From Kitasatospora sp. DSM 101779 (GTDB lineage Bacteria; Actinomycetota; Actinomycetes; Streptomycetales; Streptomycetaceae), in NCBI RefSeq assembly GCF_025655475.1, contig NZ_JAHTIK010000001.1:3744032-3808031 (forward strand): DNA of 64,000 bases, given 5' to 3'. Below, piece by piece: positions 25,687 to 34,394 of the stretch. Numbering within the stretch: position 1 is the stretch's first letter; each line of letters starts with the position of its first letter. The notes under the pieces were generated by a model. The model worked only from the letters and a program-made list of their open reading frames with translations. It was not told the DNA's origin and searched no databases. Made by a program: the position numbers and the translations under genes.

Positions 25687-26376
25687 CTAGGCCTGGGCGA
25701 CGAAGACGTGGGCGGCGATGTCCTTGCCGAGTTCGGCCGCGCCCTCGCCCGCGCCGACCAGGACGCCGCCGGCGGCCGGGGCGACCTGGACGGTGGCGCC
25801 GGGGCGGACACCGGCGCGGCGCAGGGTGCGCATCAGCTCCTCGTCGGTCTGGATCGGCTCGCCGATCCGGCGGACGACCACGCTGGCGCTGCCGCTGCCG
25901 GCCACCGAGTCGAGGGTGAGCAGGGCCGCGTCGAAGCCCTCGCCCTCGGCCTTGGTGTCGCCGAGCTCGTCCAGGCCGGGGATCGGGTTGCCGTACGGGG
26001 ACTGGGTGGGGTGGCCGAGCATGGCGAGCACCTTGCGCTCGACCGTCTCGCTCATCACGTGCTCCCAGCGACAGGCCTCCTCGTGGACCTGCTCCCACTC
26101 CAGGCCGATCACGTCGACCAGCAGGCACTCGGCGATCCGGTGCTTGCGCATGACGCGGACGGCGAGCCGGCGGCCCTCCTCGGTGAGTTCCAGGTGGCGG
26201 TCGCCCGCGACCCGGAGGAGGCCGTCGCGTTCCATCCGCCCGACGGTCTGGCTGACCGTGGGGCCGCTCTGCTCCAGGCGCTCCGCGATGCGGGCGCGCA
26301 TCGGCGTGATGCCCTCCTCCTCCAGTTCGAGGATGGTGCGGAGGTACATCTCCGTGGTGTCGATCAGGCCAGACAT
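25687..26376 (-). CDS. dmdR1: Iron-dependent repressor DmdR1 (DtxR family)
   Basis: The 229-residue protein matches DtxR/IdeR throughout. The winged helix (MRARIAERLEQSGPTVSQTVGRMERDGLL) is followed by a dimerisation domain with metal ligands: Met10, the His and Glu in MRKHRIAE, and the Cys, Glu and His in ACRWEHVM. The C-terminus is an SH3-like domain. With ferrous iron it represses siderophore and iron-uptake genes. In S. coelicolor the orthologue DmdR1 is the main iron regulator, and an antisense gene, adm, was described on the opposite strand. A long open antisense frame is present here too. It is divergent from a SIS-domain gene. Confidence 0.96.
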   Translation of the reverse strand: MSGLIDTTEMYLRTILELEEEGITPMRARIAERLEQSGPTVSQTVGRMERDGLLRVAGDRHLELTEEGRRLAVRVMRKHRIAECLLVDVIGLEWEQVHEEACRWEHVMSETVERKVLAMLGHPTQSPYGNPIPGLDELGDTKAEGEGFDAALLTLDSVAGSGSASVVVRRIGEPIQTDEELMRTLRRAGVRPGATVQVAPAAGGVLVGAGEGAAELGKDIAAHVFVAQA

Positions 26377-26430
26377 CGCCGCTGGTCTCCGTTCTTCGGT
26401 GTCCTCACCGCCAATTCTGGCGTACCGCAG

Positions 26431-26484
26431 TGTCAACAGGGGCCGGTCGTGGTACATGCCCGGCTCTTTTCATCGCTGTTGACA
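26431..26484. promoter_or_regulatory. Inverted repeat TGTCAACAG / CTGTTGACA between dmdR1 and the SIS gene
   Basis: Two perfect 9-bp arms (26431-26439 and 26476-26484) face each other across 36 bp. Each contains TTGACA, the consensus -35 hexamer, reading outward toward its gene. This could be a pair of divergent -35 elements, an operator, or both. TATCTT at 26517-26522 is a good -10 for the SIS gene, but it is not at standard spacing from this -35. Confidence 0.5.
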
Positions 26485-26573
26485 GCGGACCGCCGCAGGC
26501 AGCACCGTGCTCGCCGTATCTTCCTCCATGAGCGGTCTGGACCACCGGGCCCCGCACAGATTCGGAGATTTCG

Positions 26574-27323
26574 ATGACCGACCTGGTCGGGCAGTACTTC
26601 GACGCCGCCGTGGCCCATCTGGAGCGGGTCCGCCGCGAGGAGGCGGCCTCGATCGGGGCGGCGGCCGCGCTGCTCGCCGACGCGGTCGCGGAGGGTCGCA
26701 GGATCTTCGCGTTCGGTGCCGGGCACTCCTCGCTGGCCGCCCAGGACGTGGTGTACCGGGCCGGCGGCCTGGTGGTGATCAACCTGCTGGACGTGCCGGG
26801 GATGACCGGGGTGAACGTGATGCCGGCGCCGCTGGGCAGTGCGCTGGAGCGGGTTTCCGGGCTGGCCACCGCGACCCTGGACCTCACCCCGGCGGCCGCG
26901 GGCGACCTGCTGTTCGTGATCTCGCTCTCCGGCCGCCAGGTGATGCCGGTCGAGCTCGCCCGGCACGCCCGGGAGCGCGGCATGAAGGTGGTCGGGGTGA
27001 CCTCGCTGGCCTATCCGGGAGCGGTCTCCTCCAACCACCCGTCCGGGACGTACCTCAAGGACAACTGCGACGTGGTGCTGGACAACAAGATCGCGGTCGG
27101 CGACGGGGAGCTGTCCTGCGCGGGGGCGGAGACCACCTTCGGCCCGGTCTCCACGATCGTGACCAGCGCGCTGATGCAGGCGGTGGTGGTGTCGGCGGTC
27201 GGCCGGCTGACCGAGCGGGGCATCACCCCGCCGCTGTTCCGGTCCGGCAACGTGGACGGCGGGACGGAGTGGAACGCCAAGGTCATGGCGGACAACCGGG
27301 AGCGGATCCACTACGCCTTCTGA
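26574..27323 (+). CDS. SIS-domain sugar-phosphate-binding protein
   Basis: The 249-residue protein has a sugar isomerase (SIS) fold. FAFGAGHSSLAAQDVVYRAGGL corresponds to the first phosphate-binding loop and VISLSGRQVMPVELARHARERGMKVVGVTS to the second. It resembles UPF0309-type phosphosugar-binding proteins, which may isomerise or sense phosphosugars. The substrate is unknown. The ATG follows GGAG. Its divergent pairing with dmdR1 is conserved in Streptomyces as far as I recall. Confidence 0.9.
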   Translation: MTDLVGQYFDAAVAHLERVRREEAASIGAAAALLADAVAEGRRIFAFGAGHSSLAAQDVVYRAGGLVVINLLDVPGMTGVNVMPAPLGSALERVSGLATATLDLTPAAAGDLLFVISLSGRQVMPVELARHARERGMKVVGVTSLAYPGAVSSNHPSGTYLKDNCDVVLDNKIAVGDGELSCAGAETTFGPVSTIVTSALMQAVVVSAVGRLTERGITPPLFRSGNVDGGTEWNAKVMADNRERIHYAF

Positions 27324-27510
27324 CGGACCGCCGGCCGGGTGCGGAGCCCTTCCGGGGCGGTCCGGGTACGGCTTCTGTCCGAACTGTGCCTGTCCGTCCG
27401 GGACGGTCCGCACCCATACTGGCCGTTCCCCAGGCGTACCGCGTCGGCGGGCGGGGCAGAACAGCTGCTGCTGGGGGCTGCTGGGGCCAGAGCGACGGTG
27501 GGGGGCCGAC

Positions 27511-28482
27511 ATGACGACGGGGCCGGTACGTTCGATCGGCTGGGTGCGCGAGGAGGACCTGCTGCCGGAGCTGTTCTGGGCCGCCGACTCCTCCTCGCTG
27601 CAGGGGCAGCGGCGGGCCGTGCTGCTCGCCCGCTGGGAGCTGGTACTGCTGGTCGGCGCCGCCGCGACCGGCTCGGCCGACGGCACCGCGTGGGCCTGGG
27701 TCGCCGCCGCCGCGTACCTGTGCACCGTGCTGATGGCGGCGCTGGTCAGCGTCCAGAACCCGCAGGGCCTCTGGTACGAGGGCCGGGCGGTGGCCGAATC
27801 GGTGAAGACGCTGTCCTGGAAGTACGCGGTGCGCGCCGACTCCTACCGGCCGCCGCCGAAGAAGCTGCCGGACGCCGAGCGGCTGTACGCGATCCAGCTG
27901 GACGGCATCCTCGGCGAGTTCGAGACCGACCGGGTGATCCCGCAGATGGCCCGGGTCCGGGCGGAGCTGGAGGGCTGGCGGGGGCCGGCCCGGCATCCGC
28001 AGATCACCGAGAAGATGGAGCAGCTGCGGGGGCAGCCGCTCACCGTGCGCCGGGACATCTACCTGCGCGAGCGGGTGCACGCCCAGCGCACCTGGTACCA
28101 GAACAAGGCTCGGCAGTGCGCCAACGCGGGCCGGTGGGCCGGACGGCTGGGGATCGCCCTGCCGATGCTGGGTCTGGTGCTGGCGGTGCTGCGGGCGCTC
28201 GGGTATTTCAGCTACGACGCGCTGGGCACGGTCTCCGCGGTGGCCGCGTCGGTGGCCGCCTGGGCCCAGCTGCGGCAGTACCGGCCGCAGGCGGCCGCCT
28301 ATTCGCTGGCCGCGTCCGAACTCGTCCTGGTGGAGCGCCAGCTGGACCAGCTCCGGCCGGACTCCGAGGACGCCGAGGAGACCTGGGCCCGGCTGGCCCG
28401 GGACGCCGAGGACGCCATCTCGCGGGAGCACACCACCTGGCAGGCCCGCCGCGAGGTGCGCAGCCTGGACGTGCCCAACTGA
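27511..28482 (+). CDS. DUF4231/SLATT-type two-TM membrane protein
   Basis: The 323-residue protein has two pairs of hydrophobic helices (about 45-80 and 205-250) separated by a long charged helical region. A C-terminal segment AAYSLAASELVLVERQLDQLRPDSEDAEETWARLARDAEDAISREHTTWQARR resembles DUF4231. That family belongs to the SLATT clan, 2-TM proteins predicted from comparative genomics to be membrane-acting effectors in nucleotide-dependent conflict systems. It heads a likely two-gene unit with the alpha/beta hydrolase. The start follows GGTGGGGGG. The SLATT assignment is by pattern, not by a search. Confidence 0.75.
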   Translation: MTTGPVRSIGWVREEDLLPELFWAADSSSLQGQRRAVLLARWELVLLVGAAATGSADGTAWAWVAAAAYLCTVLMAALVSVQNPQGLWYEGRAVAESVKTLSWKYAVRADSYRPPPKKLPDAERLYAIQLDGILGEFETDRVIPQMARVRAELEGWRGPARHPQITEKMEQLRGQPLTVRRDIYLRERVHAQRTWYQNKARQCANAGRWAGRLGIALPMLGLVLAVLRALGYFSYDALGTVSAVAASVAAWAQLRQYRPQAAAYSLAASELVLVERQLDQLRPDSEDAEETWARLARDAEDAISREHTTWQARREVRSLDVPN

Positions 28483-28496
28483 CCTGGAGGAACCGC

Positions 28497-29366
28497 GTGG
28501 TACGACGACTGGTCGAGGCCGTGGGGGGGCGGAGGCTGGCGGTCGAGACCACCGGTGATCCGTACGGGAAGCCGGTGTTCCTGCTGCACGGCACACCGGG
28601 CAGCAGGGTGGGGCCGATGCCGCGCAGCAGTGTGCTGGCCCGGATCGGGATGCGGCTGATCTCGTTCGACCGGCCGGGATACGGCGAGTCGACCCGGCGG
28701 CCGGGCCGCCGGGTGGCGGAGGCGGCCGAGGACGTGGTGGCCATCGCGGACGCCTTCGGGCTGGACGGCTTCGCCGTGCTCGGCCGCTCCGGCGGCGGCC
28801 CGCACGCGCTGGCCTGCGCGGCGCTGCTGCCGGAGCGGGTGGCCCGGGTGGCGGCGCTGGTGAGCCTGGCGCCGCGGCACGCCGAGGGGCTGGACTGGTA
28901 CGGCGGGATGACGCCGTCCAACGTGCGGGAGTACACGGACGTGGAGCGCGGCGTGGAGCACTTCGCCGACACGTTCCGCTTCCGGTCCGGGCTGATCCGG
29001 GACAACCCGCACGCGCTGATCAACGACCTGGTGCCGGAGCTGCCGCCGACCGACCGGGCGCTGGTCTCCGACGCGGGGATCCGGCGGATGCTGCTGGCCA
29101 CGTACCAGGAGGCGTTCCGGCACGGCGCGGACGGCTGGATCGACGACGTGCTGGCGTTCACCGCGCCGTGGGGCTTCGAGGTCTCGTCGATCCGGGTGCC
29201 GACCCGGCTCTGGCACGGTGCGGACGACCAGTTCTCCCCGGTCGACCACTCCCGGTGGCTGGCCGACCAGATCCCGGGGGCCGACCTCTACCTGGAGCCG
29301 GGGGCGGCGCACTTCGGTGCGCTCAAGGTCATGACCGAGGCGCTGCAGTGGGCGGCGGCGGGCTGA
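28497..29366 (+). CDS. Alpha/beta-fold hydrolase
   Basis: The 289-residue protein has the complete alpha/beta-hydrolase signature. The oxyanion segment is LLHGTPGSR, the nucleophile elbow GRSGGG (Ser) in FAVLGRSGGGPHALACAALLP. The acid is probably the Asp in WHGADDQFSPVDH and the His lies in EPGAAHFGALK. It is cytoplasmic, and the substrate is unknown. CTGGAGG precedes the GTG at 28497, 14 bp after the DUF4231 gene, so the two are cotranscribed. Its 3' end overlaps the convergent dehydrogenase gene by 38 bp. Confidence 0.92.
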   Translation: MVRRLVEAVGGRRLAVETTGDPYGKPVFLLHGTPGSRVGPMPRSSVLARIGMRLISFDRPGYGESTRRPGRRVAEAAEDVVAIADAFGLDGFAVLGRSGGGPHALACAALLPERVARVAALVSLAPRHAEGLDWYGGMTPSNVREYTDVERGVEHFADTFRFRSGLIRDNPHALINDLVPELPPTDRALVSDAGIRRMLLATYQEAFRHGADGWIDDVLAFTAPWGFEVSSIRVPTRLWHGADDQFSPVDHSRWLADQIPGADLYLEPGAAHFGALKVMTEALQWAAAG

Positions 29367-30324
29367 CCCGGGTGGGCGGTTCGGCCCCGGCGAGCACGGC
29401 GAGGACGTTGTCGACGGCCAGGTTGCCCATGGCCTGGCGGGTGCGGACGGTGGCGCTGCCGAGGTGCGGGGCGAGCACGGCGCGTTCCTGGGCGAGCAGC
29501 GCGGCCGGGACGGCCGGCTCGTGCTCGAAGTTGTCGACGGCGGCGGCGAACAGGTGCCCGGAGGCGAGGGCGGCGGCCACCGCCTCCTCGTCGACGACGC
29601 CCGCGGTCATGCTGACCAGGACGGCTCCGGCGGGCATCAGCGCGATCCGCTCCGCGTCGACCAGGTGCCGGGTGGCGGCGTTCAGCGGGGCGGTCACCAC
29701 CAGGACGGGGGAACTCGCGAGCAGCTCGTCGAGCGGCAGGTGGCGGGCGCCCTGTTCGAGGTCGGCGGGGAGCCGGTTGCGGTTGTGGTAGCTCACCGGC
29801 ATGCCGAAGCCGGCGGCGCGGCGGGCGACGGCCCGGCCGATCCGGCCCATGCCGAGGATCCCGAGCGGGGTGCCGGACAGCTCGACGCCGAGCAGGAAGG
29901 TCGGCGCCCAGGCCCAGGGCCGGCCGGAGCGCAGCAGCCGCTCGCCCTCGCCGAGCCGCCGGGTGGCGGCGAGCAGCAGGGCCCAGGCCATGTCGGCGGT
30001 GGACTCGGTGAGCACGCCGGGGGTGTGCGAGACGGCGACGCCGCGGGCCGCGCAGGCGGCGTGGTCGATGTTGTGGGTGCCGACCGCGTGGTTGGCGACG
30101 AGCCGCAGGGTGGGGCCGGCCGCGTCGAGGAGTTCCGCGTCGACGGTGTCGTCGAGGGTGGTGAGCAGGGCGCTGCAGCCGGCCGCGGCGGCGAGCAGCT
30201 CGGCGCGGCCCAGTGGCTGTTCGCTGTCGTGGTAGCGCAGGTCGCAGGCGGTGAGCCGCTCCGCCACCCCGGGCGCGAGCCGGCGGGTGACCAGGACGGC
30301 GGGCCGGGGTGCGTGGTCGTTCAC
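29329..30324 (-). CDS. D-2-hydroxyacid dehydrogenase homologue lacking the catalytic arginine
   Basis: The 331-residue protein has the two-domain 2-hydroxyacid dehydrogenase layout. The NAD-binding motif GILGMGRIGRAVARRAAGFG is intact. In the active site the Glu (VDNFEHEP) and His (APHLGSATVRTRQAM) are present. The substrate-binding Arg of the usual NTARG motif is replaced: the equivalent segment reads VSMTAGVVDEEAV. Activity may be lost or altered. The start is the GTG at 30324. The frame continues upstream into fxsT antiframe sequence, which is spurious. It lies 56 bp after fxsT on the same strand. Confidence 0.88.
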   Translation of the reverse strand: MNDHAPRPAVLVTRRLAPGVAERLTACDLRYHDSEQPLGRAELLAAAAGCSALLTTLDDTVDAELLDAAGPTLRLVANHAVGTHNIDHAACAARGVAVSHTPGVLTESTADMAWALLLAATRRLGEGERLLRSGRPWAWAPTFLLGVELSGTPLGILGMGRIGRAVARRAAGFGMPVSYHNRNRLPADLEQGARHLPLDELLASSPVLVVTAPLNAATRHLVDAERIALMPAGAVLVSMTAGVVDEEAVAAALASGHLFAAAVDNFEHEPAVPAALLAQERAVLAPHLGSATVRTRQAMGNLAVDNVLAVLAGAEPPTRVSPPPPTAAPRS

Positions 30325-30380
30325 CCGCCGCACGCTACACCCCGGCCGGGCCGGCCGCCGGAGCGGCCGGCCCGGGGCCG

Positions 30381-33300
30381 TCAGAGCGGCTGGGGTTCGA
30401 GGTCGCGGTTGATCCGCTGCCAGCCGCGGGCGGAGACGATCGTCGGGTGGTCGTCGCCGAAGAGTTCGACCAGCGCGCTGATCGCCTGCCGGCGCAGGGC
30501 CTCGGCCTCCTCCTGGCGGCCGGAGGTGCGCAGGGTGATGGCGAGGTTGAGCCAGCAGACCACGGCGTCGGGGTGGCCGGGGCCGTAGCGGTTGTGCAGG
30601 CCCGCGTAGGCGGAGCGGCCGAGCTCCTCGGCCCGGCCGAGCTGGTGGTCGTCGGCGTAGGCGTTGGCGAGGTTGATGGTGGCGTTGAGGGTGTACGGGT
30701 GGTCGGGGGCGAGGGAGTGGGCGAGTCCGGCGACGGCCTCCTCGTTGTGCCGGATGGCGCCGGCGATGTCGCCGCTGCCGCGCAGGTAGATGGCGAGGTT
30801 GTTCTGGCAGACGGCGGTGAAGGGGTGCTGGTCGCCGTGCAGCCGCCGGTAGCCCTCGTAGGCGGCCGCGGCGATGTCGCGGGCGGTCTCCTTGTCGCCG
30901 GCGGCGCTGTGGTCGGCGGCGAGGTTGAGCCGGCAGGCGAGGGCGTCCGCGTTGTCCGGGCCGTACCGGTCGACGTACCGCTCGTAGGTCTGCTCGGTGA
31001 GGCGGCGTGCCTCGCGGACCTCGCCGGCCCGGCGCAGCGAGACGGCGAGGGACTTGGCGTTGCGGAGGTTCTCCGGTGCGTCGGGCTGGAGGATCTCGTC
31101 GAGGACCTCGGTGACCTCGCGCAGCAGCTCGACGGAGCCCTTGTAGTCGCCCATCTCGCGCAGGTCGCGGGCGAGGTTGGACTTGCTGGAGAGGGTGTAC
31201 GGGTGGCGCGGGCCGAGCACCGCGGCGCGCCGGTCGAAGGTCTCCTGGTCGAGGTCGCGGGCGAGTTGGGAGTTGCCGACCAGCCGGTGGTCGATGGCGA
31301 GGTTGTTGGCCACCGACAGGGTGCGCGGGTTGTCGTCGCCGAACAGGTCGCGGAACTGGTTGTAGGTGTCGATGTCCAGGATCAGCGCCTCCTGGAACCG
31401 GCCGAGGTTGCGCAGGTCGGCGCCGAGCGAGCCGGCCGTCATCAGGGTGAAGGCGTTGTGGTCGCCGAGGAGCTCCTTCTGTCCGGCGAGGGTGGCGCGG
31501 TCGAGTTCCAGCGCCTCGCTGTACGCGCCCTGCGAGCGCAGCACGTTGGCGAGCTGGAAGTTGAGGCTGAGCATCTGGCGGCGCAGGAAGCGGCGTTCGG
31601 CGTTGTTGCCCTCGGCGGCGTAGCGCTCCGTCCAGGTGGCGTCGAGGCTGCGGGCGAGGGTCATCGCGCGGTCGAGGTCGACGCGCTTCCACAGGTAGCG
31701 GACACGGTCGATGAGCAGCTCGCGGGTCTCGCGCTCGTCGCAGTCCTGGGCGCGGGAGGGGGTGAGGTGGGGCCAGATCTTCTCGAAGGCGGGCCAGTTG
31801 CCCGGGTCGTCGGTGTCGCCGAGCGAGGGCCGGGCGCTGACCAGGATGCGGTGCACGTCGTGCATGGCGTCCTGGCGCTCGACCTCCGTCATGCCGCTGC
31901 GGACGACGGCCTGGACGAGCCGGTGCACCTGGAAGCTGTTGCTGGCGGCGTCGGTCTTGGCGAGGGCGTAGCGGCTGACCGCCTGGATCACCTTGCCGAG
32001 CATGAAGCTGTCGGTCAGCTCGTCGTCGTAGGGGGCGAGCGCCCGGGTCATCTGCTCGTTGTAGAAGAGCGTGAGCGAGATCGGCTCGGGGGCGAAGAAG
32101 GCGCACAGCTGCAGCAGCCGGACGGCGGCCGGGGACTGCTCGCGCAGCCGGGTGATGGAGACGTTCCAGGTGGCGCCGACCGGGGTCGGGTAGTCGACCG
32201 GGGTCTCGCCGGCGGCGAGCGCCTTGGTGGCCTCCGCCTGCAGCTGGGCGACGTAGGTGTCGACCGGGGTGCGGGTGGTCTCCAGCCAGGCGGCGGCGAC
32301 CTCGACGGCGAGCGGCAGGTCGCCGACGGCCTCGGCGACCCGGTCGGCGTCCTGGCGGGTGAGCCCGCGGACCCGGCGGCGCAGGTGGTCGATGCTCTCG
32401 CCGCGGGTGAAGACGTCGACGCCGAGCACCCCGGCCTGCCCGGACCAGCCCTGGTTGCGCGAAGTGATGAGGATGTGGCCGGAGCCGCCGGGGAAGTACC
32501 GGCGGACCTCGGACGGCTCGTCGGCGTTGTCGAAGATCAGCAGCCAGCGGGAGGTGGGGGCACCGCGGCGCAGCGCCTCGCGGGCGGACTCGGCGGCCTC
32601 GTTGACGCTCTCGCCGACGCGCAGGCCCAGTCTGTCGGCGAGTTCGGCGAGCGAGAGGACGACGGACTCGGCCTGTTCGGCGTCGATCCACCAGACCAGG
32701 TCGTAGTGGGACATGAAGCGGTGCGCGTACTCCAGGGCGACCTGGGTCTTGCCGACGCCGCCGAGGCCGTACAGGGTCTGCGGGGTGGGCAGCACCGCGG
32801 TGGGGCCGCCGACGAGCTGTTCGCGCAGGTCGTCGAGGACCTTGGCGCGGCCGGTGAAGGAGGGGTTGCGCTGCGGCACCGACCAGTAGGTGGGTCGGGT
32901 GCCGGGGAAGCGCGGGCTGCCGGGGCTGCGCTCGACGGGTGCGGGGTCGGTGTGCCCGAGGGCGCGCAGCAGGGTGACGGCGGCCTGGGTCTCGTCGCGG
33001 CCGACCAGGTCGACGGGGTTGCGGTTGTTGAACGGCGCGGTGAGCCGCACGTCGCCGACGCGGACGGGGATGACCTGGCGGCGGGTGCCGGCCGGGTCGC
33101 CGCCGACGGCGCGCTCCCACAGCGCCTGGGCCTGCGGCGAGACGAGGTACGCGGAGGAGAGCACCGCGACGGTGCGGTAGGCGGCGTCGATGCCCTGTTC
33201 GGTGGAGGAACGCGGGTCGGCGCCGACGCCGAGGTCGCGGGAGACCACCCGGAAGCCGGCGTCCGAGAGCACGGCGGCGATCCAGTCGGCCCAGACGCGG

Positions 33301-34394
33301 TCCTCGGGCACGAAGCTGAGGTAGAGGTCGGCGGGGGCGGTGGGCCTGCGCCGGATGAACGAGTCGAGGTTGCGGAGCCGTTCGAGCTCGTCCATCGGCG
33401 GCAGCGCGGTGACCCGGTCGCGGGTGAGCACGGCGGTGAGCCGCTCGCAGGCGGAGAGCAGCGAGGCGGGCTGGCCCGGTGCGTCGCCGAACGGGGCGAG
33501 GATCTCCTCGTAGGAGTAGAACGGCCGGTACGGGATCTCCACGGAGGCCCAGTACTGGGCGAGTTCGGGCTCGGCGAGGCCGGCGGGCAGGCCGGAGAAG
33601 CGGATCCGGGCGTGCGCCCGGCCGGCGTCGGCCTTCTCCTTCTCGTTCTCGTCGATGCGCATCGGCACCGGCAGGATGCGGATCCCGCGGTCGGCGTACC
33701 GGCCGTCGACGGTGTGCGCGATCCGGGCGGCGCCGTCGATGCTCTGGTCGCTGAGGGTGAAGCAGACGACCAGGTCGTCGGGCATCTCGACGGTGCAGAT
33801 GTCGGCGGTGTCGGTGAGACCGGTGCGGCTGTCGATCAGGACGTAGTCGTAGTGGTGCTTCATGTCCTGGCGCAGCGACTGCAGGAACCGCTGGCCGTCG
33901 TAGCGCTCGTAGAAGTCGTCCCAGTCGATCCGGTTGGCGGAGTAGTCACGGTTGACCTGGCCGGCCGGCACGTAGTCGAGGCCGCCGGTGCCGGGGAAGC
34001 GCCAGGAGAGCGAGATGGCGTGCGGGTGGATCCGGGCGAAGTCCTCGTGCCAGTCGACGGCGCGCTCGACGGGGCGGCGGGCCTCGTCGTAGTAGTCGGC
34101 GAAGAGGTCCATCATGCCGGTGGTGCCGTCGACGGCGGCCTGGTTGAGGAACGGGTGGAAGAACCGGCCGAGGCCGGGCGCCTCCAGGTCCCAGTCGACG
34201 GTCAGCACCCGGAACCCGTTGGCCGCCAGGATCCAGGCGGTGTTCGCCAGTGCCATGGTGCGGCCGGTGCCGCCCTTGTACGAGTAGAAGGTGACGATCC
34301 GGCCCTGGCGGTCCTCGTCGGAGCGGCTCTCGGCGGCCGGCTCGGGCCCGGTGCGGCGGGCCGCCGTGGCGGGCCAGGTCTGGCTGTTGCTCAT
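30381..34394 (-). CDS. fxsT: FxsT: MinD-like ATPase + TIR-like + NB-ARC + TPR protein of the FxSxx-COOH system
   Basis: This 1337-residue multidomain protein begins with a ParA/MinD-type ATPase (about 35-310) with the deviant Walker A KGGTGRT and DSRTGLTDTADIC. A TIR-like domain follows (about 340-500, PADLYLSFVPEDRVWADWIAAVLSDAGFRVVSRD). The NB-ARC STAND ATPase comes next (about 545-870) with Walker A LYGLGGVGKTQVALEYA, Walker B WLLIFDNAD and GDLPLAVEVAAAWLE. At least eight roughly 42-residue TPR units with GDxHPxTL-type signatures end the protein. It overlaps fxsC by 4 bp. STAND proteins act as ligand-triggered switches, so a role in sensing or responding to the modified FxSxx peptide is inference. 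Confidence 0.93.
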   Translation of the reverse strand: MSNSQTWPATAARRTGPEPAAESRSDEDRQGRIVTFYSYKGGTGRTMALANTAWILAANGFRVLTVDWDLEAPGLGRFFHPFLNQAAVDGTTGMMDLFADYYDEARRPVERAVDWHEDFARIHPHAISLSWRFPGTGGLDYVPAGQVNRDYSANRIDWDDFYERYDGQRFLQSLRQDMKHHYDYVLIDSRTGLTDTADICTVEMPDDLVVCFTLSDQSIDGAARIAHTVDGRYADRGIRILPVPMRIDENEKEKADAGRAHARIRFSGLPAGLAEPELAQYWASVEIPYRPFYSYEEILAPFGDAPGQPASLLSACERLTAVLTRDRVTALPPMDELERLRNLDSFIRRRPTAPADLYLSFVPEDRVWADWIAAVLSDAGFRVVSRDLGVGADPRSSTEQGIDAAYRTVAVLSSAYLVSPQAQALWERAVGGDPAGTRRQVIPVRVGDVRLTAPFNNRNPVDLVGRDETQAAVTLLRALGHTDPAPVERSPGSPRFPGTRPTYWSVPQRNPSFTGRAKVLDDLREQLVGGPTAVLPTPQTLYGLGGVGKTQVALEYAHRFMSHYDLVWWIDAEQAESVVLSLAELADRLGLRVGESVNEAAESAREALRRGAPTSRWLLIFDNADEPSEVRRYFPGGSGHILITSRNQGWSGQAGVLGVDVFTRGESIDHLRRRVRGLTRQDADRVAEAVGDLPLAVEVAAAWLETTRTPVDTYVAQLQAEATKALAAGETPVDYPTPVGATWNVSITRLREQSPAAVRLLQLCAFFAPEPISLTLFYNEQMTRALAPYDDELTDSFMLGKVIQAVSRYALAKTDAASNSFQVHRLVQAVVRSGMTEVERQDAMHDVHRILVSARPSLGDTDDPGNWPAFEKIWPHLTPSRAQDCDERETRELLIDRVRYLWKRVDLDRAMTLARSLDATWTERYAAEGNNAERRFLRRQMLSLNFQLANVLRSQGAYSEALELDRATLAGQKELLGDHNAFTLMTAGSLGADLRNLGRFQEALILDIDTYNQFRDLFGDDNPRTLSVANNLAIDHRLVGNSQLARDLDQETFDRRAAVLGPRHPYTLSSKSNLARDLREMGDYKGSVELLREVTEVLDEILQPDAPENLRNAKSLAVSLRRAGEVREARRLTEQTYERYVDRYGPDNADALACRLNLAADHSAAGDKETARDIAAAAYEGYRRLHGDQHPFTAVCQNNLAIYLRGSGDIAGAIRHNEEAVAGLAHSLAPDHPYTLNATINLANAYADDHQLGRAEELGRSAYAGLHNRYGPGHPDAVVCWLNLAITLRTSGRQEEAEALRRQAISALVELFGDDHPTIVSARGWQRINRDLEPQPL

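Noticed and set aside
26507..27514. 335-codon frame overlapping the SIS gene on the same strand
   Set aside because: Gly/Arg-rich out-of-frame reading of the SIS gene, which has clear motifs in its own frame.
30450..31700. Periodic repeats of about 126 bp suggesting a satellite or CRISPR
   Set aside because: The periodicity is the 42-residue TPR repeat of FxsT. Units are degenerate and coding, with no spacers.
29329..33120. Dehydrogenase extended as a 1263-residue protein
   Set aside because: The N-terminal 930 residues are an out-of-frame reading of fxsT. The true dehydrogenase starts at the GTG at 30324.
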